NCBI GenBank assembly: GCA_905234005.1
Contig: CAJOFW010000107.1
Coordinates: forward strand, 1-11,438
DNA: 11,438 bases
DNA from: an uncultured Oscillospiraceae bacterium
GTDB taxonomy: Bacteria; Bacillota; Clostridia; Oscillospirales; Oscillospiraceae
Reading direction: 5' to 3'
Positions within the stretch are counted from its first letter, which is position 1, and every line of letters begins with the position of its first letter. Positions 1-5,941 of the stretch are shown here, piece after piece. Under the pieces are notes generated by a model that made no database searches, had not been told where the DNA came from, and saw nothing but the letters and a program-made list of their open reading frames with translations. A program made the translations under genes and the position numbers.

Positions 1-18
1 CAGGGGCCAAATGACCAT

Positions 19-27
19 AAGGAGGTG
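19..27 (+). promoter_or_regulatory. Ribosome binding site that fixes the TTG start of rpsF
   Basis: AAGGAGGTG matches the anti-Shine-Dalgarno sequence closely and ends 7 bases before TTG at 35-37. The only upstream in-frame ATG, at 11, would place this ribosome site inside the coding region and add eight residues (MTIRRCTT) not expected in S6. Confidence 0.8.
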
Positions 28-34
28 CACAACA

Positions 35-331
35 TTGGCTAAGACAAGCGAGAAGTACGAGGTGATGTACATCATCGACCCCACCCTCGAGGAGGAGGCT
101 CGTACGGCGATCGTCGAAAAGTTCAAGGCGCTTGTAGAGGCGAATGGCACGATCGATGAGATGGAGGTCCGGGAGAAGCAGAAGCTCGCCTACCCGATCA
201 ACTACATCACCGAAGGCTATTACGTCCTCGTCAAATTCACCAGCGCGCCGGGCTTCCCCGCGGAGCTTGACCGCGTCCTCGGTATCACCGACGGCATCAT
301 GCGCAGTCTCATCACCCTGCGTGTCGACTGA
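35..331 (+). CDS. rpsF: 30S ribosomal protein S6
   Basis: Ribosomal protein S6 sits in the platform of the 30S subunit, where it binds 16S rRNA as a heterodimer with S18. The product is 98 residues, the usual S6 length, and opens with the family signature K-Y-E-V-M-Y-I-I-D-P. It continues with an E-x-R-E-K-Q-K-L-A-Y-P-I strand and ends I-T-L-R-V-D. An ATG at 11 is in frame, but the ribosome site AAGGAGGTG lies at 19-27, inside that longer reading, and 7 bases before a TTG at 35. TTG is therefore the likely start, giving M-A-K-T-S-E-K-Y-E-V. It heads an operon with ssb (14-base gap) and rpsR. The promoter and leader lie outside the window. Confidence 0.95.
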   Translation: MAKTSEKYEVMYIIDPTLEEEARTAIVEKFKALVEANGTIDEMEVREKQKLAYPINYITEGYYVLVKFTSAPGFPAELDRVLGITDGIMRSLITLRVD

Positions 332-345
332 GAGGTACCCTTTCC

Positions 346-936
346 ATGCTCAACCACATCGTCATCATGGGCCGTCTGACCCGTGATCCCGAGCTTCGCT
401 ACACCCAGTCCCAGACCCCGGTCACGTCCTTCCGTGTCGCCGTGGACCGCGATTTCGCGGACAGGCAGACCGGCGAGCGGCAGACCGACTTCATCGACTG
501 CGTCGCCTGGCGCGGCACAGCCGAATTTGTCTCGCGGTATTTCCAGCGCGGCAGCATGATCATCGTATCGGGCCGTCTGCAGATTCGCGAGTACACCGAC
601 AAGGACGGCAACCGCCGCAACGCGGCCGAAATCGTCGCCGACACAATCCACTTCGGCGAGAGCCGTCGCCGCGACGACAACAACAACGGCGGCAACAACT
701 ACGGCGGCAGCAACTACGGCGGCGGCGGTAATTACGGCGGCGGCAATAACTACGGCGGCAATAACTACGGCGGCAACAGCTACGGCGGCGGCAATAATTA
801 CGGCGGCGGCAATTCCTACGGCGGCGGCTACAACGCCCAGCGCCAGAACAGCGCCCCGGCCCCCGCGTCCGATCCCGCCCCCGCGCCCGGCGCGTTTGCC
901 GAGCTGGACGACGGCGACGGCGAGCTTCCGTTCTGA
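346..936 (+). CDS. ssb: Single-stranded DNA-binding protein SSB
   Basis: SSB coats single-stranded DNA in replication, repair and recombination and recruits partners through its C-terminal tip. The 196-residue product has an N-terminal OB fold (about 1-105) beginning M-L-N-H-I-V-I-M-G-R-L-T-R-D-P-E-L-R, with D-F-I-D-C-V-A-W-R typical of bacterial SSB. A low-complexity linker of repeated N-Y-G-G units (about 112-163) and an Ala/Pro stretch follow. The acidic tip ends D-D-G-D-G-E-L-P-F, fitting the D-D-x-I/L-P-F partner-binding motif. The ribosome site GAGAGG (330-335) overlaps the rpsF stop codon, so translation is probably coupled. The linker is unusually rich in Gly, Asn and Tyr. A long reverse-strand reading through this gene is an artefact of the GGC-rich repeats. 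Confidence 0.97.
   Translation: MLNHIVIMGRLTRDPELRYTQSQTPVTSFRVAVDRDFADRQTGERQTDFIDCVAWRGTAEFVSRYFQRGSMIIVSGRLQIREYTDKDGNRRNAAEIVADTIHFGESRRRDDNNNGGNNYGGSNYGGGGNYGGGNNYGGNNYGGNSYGGGNNYGGGNSYGGGYNAQRQNSAPAPASDPAPAPGAFAELDDGDGELPF
679..834 (+). repeat. Degenerate in-gene repeat coding for N-Y-G-G units in SSB
   Basis: About nine tandem units read N-N-Y-G-G, S-N-Y-G-G-G or N-S-Y-G-G-G, built from TACGGCGGC and AAC/AAT codons. The units differ in length by single codons, as expected from slippage or unequal crossing over. They form the disordered linker of SSB. The repeat is coding, in frame and without spacers, so it is not a CRISPR array. Confidence 0.9.
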
Positions 937-1150
937 TACTGTTCTCAAATTAGAAGCTCCGTTTCGTTACCGGGCGCAAAGCCTTGGAATTGCTGCCTTT
1001 TCGAGCGAATATAAAGTTCTTTTTGATACTTTTTGTATGAGCAGCCTTTTTCATTTTGCACATTCGATCTCTGTAACAGCGCCGGACGCGTGACCCGGCG
1101 CGTATGGCGGGCCGCCCGGCGGCGCCGCCCTGAATCAGGAGGATAAATTC
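937..1150 (+). other. AT-rich spacer then GC-rich hairpins between ssb and rpsR
   Basis: This 214-base gap is long for an operon whose genes are usually close together. From 937 to about 1078 the DNA is visibly richer in A and T than its flanks, with several T runs. A reverse-strand open frame of 37 basic residues (1063 to 950) exists here but lacks a convincing ribosome site. From 1079 the composition flips: GCGCCGG (1079-1085) can pair with CCGGCGC (1095-1101) around a 9-base loop, and 1106-1130 is self-complementary GC sequence. The rpsR ribosome site AGGAGGA is at 1137-1143. I found no clear promoter or terminator. The spacer may be a small inserted element or a regulatory leader for rpsR. 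Confidence 0.6.
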
Positions 1151-1390
1151 ATGGCTTACGACAACAACCGGGGCAAGCCCCGCAAGCGCAGGAAGGTATG
1201 CCAGTTCTGCGTTGACAAGCTCACCCACGTCGATTACAAGGACACGGCGCGTCTGCGCAAGTATCTGTCCGAGCGCGGCAAGATCCTGCCCCGCCGCACG
1301 ACCGGCACCTGCGCCCACCACCAGCGTCTTCTGACGGAGGCCATCAAGCGCTCCCGCCAGATCGCGCTCCTGCCCTACGTGAACGACTGA
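1151..1390 (+). CDS. rpsR: 30S ribosomal protein S18
   Basis: S18 binds 16S rRNA in the 30S platform as a heterodimer with S6. The 79-residue product is full length for the family. It carries the conserved core Y-K-D-T-x-R-L-R-K-Y-L-S-E-R-G-K-I-L-P-R-R-T-T-G-T-C and ends I-A-L-L-P-Y. A C-Q-F-C pair near residue 17 and C-A-H-H near residue 53 make it the zinc-binding (C+) form of S18. Zinc-free paralogues in other bacteria can replace this form under zinc limitation; none is seen here. The start follows AGGAGGA with 7-base spacing. It is the last gene of the rpsF operon and is followed by a strong terminator. Confidence 0.97.
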   Translation: MAYDNNRGKPRKRRKVCQFCVDKLTHVDYKDTARLRKYLSERGKILPRRTTGTCAHHQRLLTEAIKRSRQIALLPYVND

Positions 1391-1401
1391 TCCGAGACAA
1401 C

Positions 1402-1450
1402 AAAAAACCGCCCCGTTTCCCGTGCAGCCACAGGAAACGGGGCGTTTTTA
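1402..1450. terminator. Bidirectional intrinsic terminator between rpsR and the M56 gene
   Basis: CGCCCCGTTTCC at 1409-1420 pairs perfectly (12 bp) with GGAAACGGGGCG at 1433-1444. Five T residues follow on the plus strand (1445-1449). Six A residues precede the stem (1402-1407) and give the U tract on the minus strand. It lies 12-19 bases after rpsR and about 32 bases beyond the stop of the converging M56 gene, so it can end both transcripts. Confidence 0.93.
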
Positions 1451-1475
1451 TGCTGTTTTATCGCGAGCGGCCCTG

Positions 1476-4127
1476 TCACCCGGCCCCGGCGAGACCGTCC
1501 GCCCAGCTCCAAAGCTCGCGCAGATAGTCCCCGTCGGCCGCGCCGTCGTAAAAGTGCAGCTCGGGGTGGTTGTTCTCGTCCGTCTCCTCCGGCAGCACAA
1601 GCGCGAGATAGTCAAGATCGCTCACGATCCAGAGCCGCAGCCCCTCGCCGTTTGTGAGGATGATCGCCGCGTCCGGCGCGTTGGCCGCCGGGCCGGGAGA
1701 ATAGCGGATCGTCCATTCGTGTGAATTGACAAAGGCTGCAAAGTCCGCCGCCGCGTTCTCCGCCGGAGCGACGCCGCCGGATACGCTGTTCACGGAAACC
1801 CCGGCGGGCGACGCAAAGCTCATCAGCATCGCCAGCGCCTGCTCCCGCTCATCGCCCTCCAGAATGTATTCGTTTATCCACCCCTCCGGCGGCTCCGGCG
1901 GCAGCGGCTCCGACGCGTCGTCCCCGGACGGCGGCGCGTCCGGCACATATTCCCCCCGCGCCCACGGCAGCAGATGCCGGATCATGTCGGCGCAGTCCAC
2001 GCCGTCCGGCATCGTGACCCGGGTGACAGAGCCGTCCGCCTCCGCGATCATCAGCGCGTCGGCGTCCTCCCGAATCCACAGAGCGCGGCCGGCGGCGTCG
2101 TGCACGATAATCGTGGTGTCCGCGATGACGGCGGTCTCCGGGTCATTTTCCGCCGGCTCGCCGGTGTATTGGAACCGCCAGCCGTCCGTGCCATAGATAT
2201 AATCCGCCATCGTCAGCGGCCCGCCGAATATATCGTCCTTCGGGAGCGCCTCCTCGAAGGTCTCCGAGACATAGACCTCCACGTCCGCCGGATCGGCGAA
2301 GCCGCCCAGCTCACGCTCCACCTCGTCCCAATACGCCGGGTCGTAGCCGCCGATGGCCTCCGGCCATTTTTCCGTCGCATGGCTCACGCTGAAGCCGTTG
2401 ACGCCGAACGCGCCGCCGAAGCACGCGATATACGCCAGTTCACTCAGCGGGATCGGCTCCTCCCACAGAGCGAAACAGTATGTGCCTCCGTTCCCGCCCG
2501 ACGTGAGCGGCCCGGGCGCCGCGCCTATGATATCGCCGTTGAGCAGCACCGCGGATATGGCCGGCGCTGTGGGCAGCACGGCGTCAACCGTGAAGGCGAT
2601 GTCATCCGGCGTGATGTCCACATCACGGAGCCGTATCTCCGACCCGTCCGCAAAGCGCATGATCTCGCCGTTTGACCAGATCGGCGCCTCCGCGATGCTG
2701 ATGCCCAAAAGCACGTCGGCGGAGGGAAGCCCCGCGCCGTACTTTTCGACCAGCGACGCGAACAGCTCCTCGTACGCCGCGCTGTCCGGCTCGTACCAGA
2801 CCAGCGGAGCGCCGTTCACGGGATCGGTCTCGTCAAAAAACAGGAATTGCCCGCCGGCCCACATCTGAAAGCTGTCGCTCGCCGGGATGTAATCAGGCCC
2901 CGGCCCTGTCGTCGGAAAATGAAAATGCACGGTATAGAGCGGCACGCCGTAGGTCAGCGAATAGCTCCCGGTTATCAGTCCCGCGTTCGTGCGCACGGTC
3001 TCATAGATATGAAAGAGCGCCTGAACGTCCTCCGCTTCCGTTACCGCGACCGAGCGCTCCGCCGAGGAGTCCGGATAGATGATGTGTATTTCGGCGCTCT
3101 GGGGAGCCTGAACAGCCGCCTCCGCCGCGGGCTCCGGGACGCTGACGGGGCTTCCGGCGCCATCGTCCTTCGCCGCCCCGGAGAAGGTGCAGCCCACGGC
3201 TATGGCGGCGATGACGAGCACGGTCACGGCGACCGCCGCCGACATTCTCGGCGCGTTGGCGATGCGGGCGATACGCTCCTTCAGCGACCTTCTGCCCGTG
3301 GTCATGGTCGTCGCGCCGCAGAGAAGGTCGGACGGCCTCGCGCCTATCGCGGCCATGCCGACGAGGGTGCGCCCGTAGTCGAACCTCGCCTCCTCGCCGA
3401 GCGCTTTGATCGTCCCCTCGTCGCAGGCAAGCTCGCAGTCCTGCCGGCTCAGCGCCGCCGCCAGCCAAACGAGGGGATTGAACCACCAGACCACGAGGCA
3501 CACGCTCCGCAGCAGCGCCCATATGATATCCCCGTGACGAAAATGCGTCGTCTCGTGGGCGATGATCTGCCTCGCGCCGTCAGGATCGGACGCGGCCTGC
3601 TCCGTCAGATAGATCGCGGGCCGGAAAAGCCCGAACAGACAGGGCGTAAAAACCCCCTCCGCCACATAGACGGGCAGCCCCGCGTCAGCGTCACAGGGCG
3701 TGCGGCTTTTCCTCAGCCGCCGGGCAAGCCGCGCGTTCACAAAGAGAAACCAGACCGCCATGACGACCATGCCGATATTCCATACGAAGAGCAGGGCATC
3801 CCGCAGAAGCAGCACCTGTCCCGAATCGGAGACGGCCAGTTCATCGGGCCGCGTCGAAACGCCGTCGGACGCCGAAGGCGTTAACCCGGGCGAATTCCAC
3901 GCGTACAGGACTGTGCCCGACATCGCCTCCACCCGCGTCACCGTCGGCGCGGCGGCCTCCGCCACGCTGACCGGACTGTGAAAAAAGCTCACCGGCACCA
4001 GAAGCCGCGCCAGCACCAGAAGCCACAGAGCATACTGAAGCCTCGCCGAAATCTTATCCCGCAGAACAAGCCGCAGGATCGCCAGCACCAGGATCAGCGC
4101 CGACGACGAAATCAGTATCTCAAGCAT
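1476..4127 (-). CDS. M56 (BlaR1/MecR1-like) membrane metallopeptidase with a large non-PBP sensor region
   Basis: In known BlaR1/MecR1 systems the membrane zinc peptidase senses a signal outside and causes cleavage of its repressor. This 883-residue protein has hydrophobic segments near 2-22, 34-50, 111-131, 202-224 and 296-313. The zinc site is H-E-T-T-H (191-195), with a third ligand probably in C-E-L-A-C-D-E (231-237); both are intact. After the last membrane segment, which ends in Cys313, about 570 residues follow, presumably outside the cell. BlaR1 has a penicillin-binding domain there, but I see no S-x-x-K or K-T-G pattern in context. Residues 345-465 may resemble small DUF5301-type domains (uncertain). 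Two related modules occupy about 641-725 and 796-880, joined by a Pro/Glu-rich linker. The start overlaps the repressor gene by 8 bases, implying coupling. The ligand is unknown. Confidence 0.9.
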   Translation of the reverse strand: MLEILISSSALILVLAILRLVLRDKISARLQYALWLLVLARLLVPVSFFHSPVSVAEAAAPTVTRVEAMSGTVLYAWNSPGLTPSASDGVSTRPDELAVSDSGQVLLLRDALLFVWNIGMVVMAVWFLFVNARLARRLRKSRTPCDADAGLPVYVAEGVFTPCLFGLFRPAIYLTEQAASDPDGARQIIAHETTHFRHGDIIWALLRSVCLVVWWFNPLVWLAAALSRQDCELACDEGTIKALGEEARFDYGRTLVGMAAIGARPSDLLCGATTMTTGRRSLKERIARIANAPRMSAAVAVTVLVIAAIAVGCTFSGAAKDDGAGSPVSVPEPAAEAAVQAPQSAEIHIIYPDSSAERSVAVTEAEDVQALFHIYETVRTNAGLITGSYSLTYGVPLYTVHFHFPTTGPGPDYIPASDSFQMWAGGQFLFFDETDPVNGAPLVWYEPDSAAYEELFASLVEKYGAGLPSADVLLGISIAEAPIWSNGEIMRFADGSEIRLRDVDITPDDIAFTVDAVLPTAPAISAVLLNGDIIGAAPGPLTSGGNGGTYCFALWEEPIPLSELAYIACFGGAFGVNGFSVSHATEKWPEAIGGYDPAYWDEVERELGGFADPADVEVYVSETFEEALPKDDIFGGPLTMADYIYGTDGWRFQYTGEPAENDPETAVIADTTIIVHDAAGRALWIREDADALMIAEADGSVTRVTMPDGVDCADMIRHLLPWARGEYVPDAPPSGDDASEPLPPEPPEGWINEYILEGDEREQALAMLMSFASPAGVSVNSVSGGVAPAENAAADFAAFVNSHEWTIRYSPGPAANAPDAAIILTNGEGLRLWIVSDLDYLALVLPEETDENNHPELHFYDGAADGDYLRELWSWADGLAGAG
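1488..2207 (-). repeat. Two diverged copies of a module in the M56 sensor region
   Basis: Copy 1 is coded by about 1962-2207 (residues 641-722) and copy 2 by about 1488-1748 (residues 794-880). Aligned stretches are G-W-R-F-Q-Y-T-G-E-P-A-E-N-D-P-E-T-A with E-W-T-I-R-Y-S-P-G-P-A-A-N-A-P-D-A-A, then G-R-A-L-W-I-R with G-L-R-L-W-I-V. Both copies end in (R/W)-x-L-x-x-W-A. The copies differ at many positions, so the duplication is old and not a sequencing artefact. Confidence 0.7.
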
Positions 4128-4506
4128 TTTTCCCGGACGCCTCCTCCGCCTTTTTCAGCATGGCGTACAGCTCGTCGATCTCCCCGGGCGAAAAATCGTT
4201 CCGCTCGAGCAGCGACGCCATCAGCAGGCCGGGGCTTCCCCTGAACACCTTGTCGATCAGCCCGTTCGTCTCCGCCCGGGACGCCTCCTCCCGCGTCAGC
4301 GTCGGATAGATGCGCCGGGCTTTGCCGCCCTCCTCGAACCGGAGAAGCCCCTTCGCCTCCATGCGGCGCACCATCGTCGCCACGGTGCTCTTCGACCAGC
4401 CGACCTCCTCGCCGAGCGCGCGCACAAGCTCCATCAGCGTCTGCGGGCTTTCGTCCCAGAGCTTTTCCATGAGCTTCCACTCGCCCGCGTAAATCGTCGC
4501 GTCCAT
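4120..4506 (-). CDS. BlaI/MecI-family winged-helix repressor
   Basis: This protein is probably a dimeric DNA-binding repressor of its own operon, inactivated when the partner M56 peptidase is triggered. The 128 residues match the family's usual length. The recognition helix region reads G-W-S-K-S-T-V-A-T-M-V-R-R-M-E-A-K-G-L-L (36-55), close to the W-S-x-S-T-V-x-x-L-L-x-R-L-x-x-K-G of BlaI/MecI. The wing is R-F-E-E-G-G-K-A-R-R-I-Y-P (56-68), and a C-terminal dimerisation helix follows. The start follows GGGAGG (reverse strand, 4515-4520) by 8 bases. The last 8 bases overlap the M56 gene. Upstream lies a consensus sigma-A promoter with two palindromes. Because the sensor lacks a visible penicillin-binding domain, beta-lactam control should not be assumed. 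Confidence 0.93.
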   Translation of the reverse strand: MDATIYAGEWKLMEKLWDESPQTLMELVRALGEEVGWSKSTVATMVRRMEAKGLLRFEEGGKARRIYPTLTREEASRAETNGLIDKVFRGSPGLLMASLLERNDFSPGEIDELYAMLKKAEEASGKNA

Positions 4507-4533
4507 ATAAAAAACCTCCCTGCCATAATCGTG

Positions 4534-4578
4534 TTACCATGGTAAACCAATCATAGCAGGAAGTGTTACACTTGTCAA
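4534..4578 (-). promoter_or_regulatory. Promoter and two operator-like palindromes of the repressor/M56 operon
   Basis: On the minus strand TTGACA (4573-4578) and TATGAT (4550-4555) are separated by exactly 17 bases, a near-perfect sigma-A promoter. The spacer contains the palindrome AAGTGTAACACTT (4561-4573). TTACCATGGTAA (4534-4545), a perfect 12-base palindrome, overlaps the expected transcription start. The second resembles the BlaI/MecI operator TTACAnnTGTAA at 10 of 12 positions. Binding at either site would block polymerase. The -35 box ends 8 bases from the cca stop codon, so read-through from cca is also possible. Confidence 0.85.
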
Positions 4579-4585
4579 CCGTTTT

Positions 4586-5941
4586 TTACGGCTTTTCCCC
4601 CGCCAGCGCCAGCAGCGTGTCCCGGTCGTTCAGCGCGGGCTCGTCGATGACCCGCTCGAGCAGCGCCCGCAGCGTCTGCCCGACCGCCGGCCCCGGCGGA
4701 ACGCCAATGGCGATGAGATCGCCCCCATCGACCGCGAGCGTACCCAGCTCGAAGCAGTCGCCCCTTGCGGCGATCTCGTCAATGCGCCGCCCGAGGCTTC
4801 GCATACGGGACAGCCTCGGCTCCGCCCAGTCGGGGCTCTGCGCCGCGATGTCCGCGATGTACACCTTCACGAGCCGCCGCGCCTGCGTCACGCCGATATC
4901 GCGCAGCAGCCGCCGCACGTCGGCGTCCTCCTTCCCGACCGCCGTGTCGTGCCGCTCGATCAGCGCGTGTATCTCCCCGGTCAGCGCCCTGGGAAACCGC
5001 AGCCGCTCGCAGATCACGTCGGCCATCCTCGCCGACACAAGCCCGTGACCGAGGAAATGCCCCCGCAGCCCCGCGCCCTCCGGCGAGAAGCACGGCGGCT
5101 TGCCGAGGTCGTGCAGCAGCATCGTCCAGCGCAGCACCGGCTCCGGGTCGATCGCGTCGACGGCGTGCAGCGTGTGCTCCCACACGTCGTAGGGATGCAC
5201 GGGGTTCAGCTGGTCGAAGCCGACGCACGGCGCGATCTCCGGTATTACGACCGTGAGCACGTCCGTATATTCCCGCAGCACGTCCGCCGCCCCGCCGCCG
5301 ATCAGCGTACCCTCCAGCTCCGCCCGCACCCGTTCGGCGGCGACGTTTGAAAGGCTTTGCCGCAGCGCGTGCATGGCGAGGGCGGTCTTCTCCTCCACCC
5401 GGAACCCGAACCGGGACGCGAACCGCATCCCCCGCAGAATCCGCAGCGCGTCCTCGCCGAACCGCTCCGCCGGCTCCCCGACGCAGCGGATGATACCGGC
5501 CCGCAGGTCGTCCGCCCCGCCGAACGGGTCGACGAGTCCCCGCGCCGGGTGGTACGCCATCGCGTTGACCGTAAAATCCCGCCGGGCCAGATCCCGCGTC
5601 ACGCTGTCCGTAAACGTCACGCTGTCGGGCCGCCGCCCGTCCGAATACGTCCCGTCGACGCGAAACGTCGTGATCTCAAACGGCTCGTGGTCGAGCACCA
5701 GCGTCACGGTGCCGTGCTTCAGCCCGGTGTCGCGTATATCGCACCCGGCCAGCGCCGACCGCACCTCGTCGGGCCGTGCCGCCGTGCAGATGTCGTAATC
5801 GTGCACCGCCCGCCCCGCCAGAGCGTCCCGGACGCACCCGCCGACGACGTAGGCCTCAAACCCCGCGTCCTCGAGACGTCCGAGGATATACAATATCCTG
5901 TCCGGCAAAACCATGCCGCCAAACCCCGCCGGAAGCATCAT
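4586..5941 (-). CDS. cca: CCA tRNA nucleotidyltransferase (class II) with HD domain
   Basis: The enzyme adds or repairs the 3' CCA end of tRNA using CTP and ATP. The 451-residue reading has the nucleotidyltransferase motif G-G-C-V-R-D (34-39), metal-binding D-Y-D (48-50) and the E-I-T-T-F-R-V-D-G-T-Y-S-D-G-R-R-P loop (89-105). R-R-D-F-T-V-N-A-M (120-128) and the R-F-G-E-D-A-L-R-I-L-R-G-M-R helix (160-173) follow. A C-terminal HD-type domain has H256, H277-D278 in L-L-H-D-L-G-K-P, and H299. ATG at 5941 overlaps the upstream dut-like stop as ATGA; ATG at 5914 would give M-V-L-P-D-R-I-L, which fits family starts as well. A longer open reading to 6502 is an out-of-frame shadow of dut. A poly(A) polymerase role cannot be excluded. 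Confidence 0.93.
   Translation of the reverse strand: MMLPAGFGGMVLPDRILYILGRLEDAGFEAYVVGGCVRDALAGRAVHDYDICTAARPDEVRSALAGCDIRDTGLKHGTVTLVLDHEPFEITTFRVDGTYSDGRRPDSVTFTDSVTRDLARRDFTVNAMAYHPARGLVDPFGGADDLRAGIIRCVGEPAERFGEDALRILRGMRFASRFGFRVEEKTALAMHALRQSLSNVAAERVRAELEGTLIGGGAADVLREYTDVLTVVIPEIAPCVGFDQLNPVHPYDVWEHTLHAVDAIDPEPVLRWTMLLHDLGKPPCFSPEGAGLRGHFLGHGLVSARMADVICERLRFPRALTGEIHALIERHDTAVGKEDADVRRLLRDIGVTQARRLVKVYIADIAAQSPDWAEPRLSRMRSLGRRIDEIAARGDCFELGTLAVDGGDLIAIGVPPGPAVGQTLRALLERVIDEPALNDRDTLLALAGEKP
5616..5675 (-). repeat. 60-bp exact direct repeat, copy in cca (likely source)
   Basis: This segment is identical over 60 bases to 6248-6307 in the dut-like gene (offset 632). It codes for the conserved CCA-enzyme segment ITTFRVDGTYSDGRRPDSVT, where it belongs to the family consensus, so this is the likely original copy. 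The bases immediately outside (5615 and 5676) differ from the other copy. Confidence 0.95.

Noticed and set aside
679..834. CRISPR-like or satellite array
   Set aside because: The repeat is coding, in frame and without unique spacers; it is the SSB linker.
220..948. Minus-strand open frame of 242 residues over ssb
   Set aside because: Its Val/Ala repeats are the complement of the N-Y-G-G codons of SSB; no real family is recognisable.
2847..3884. Plus-strand open frame of 345 residues inside the M56 gene
   Set aside because: Arg/His/Gly-rich shadow of the M56 gene, which has intact zinc and membrane motifs.
4120..4506. Calling the repressor and peptidase a beta-lactam resistance pair
   Set aside because: No beta-lactamase or PBP2a-like gene is present and the sensor lacks a visible penicillin-binding domain; only family names are justified.
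5598..5628. Short tandem repeat CGTCACGCTGTC in cca
   Set aside because: It reflects two D-S-V-T stretches close together in the native protein, and it is not a mobile or regulatory repeat.
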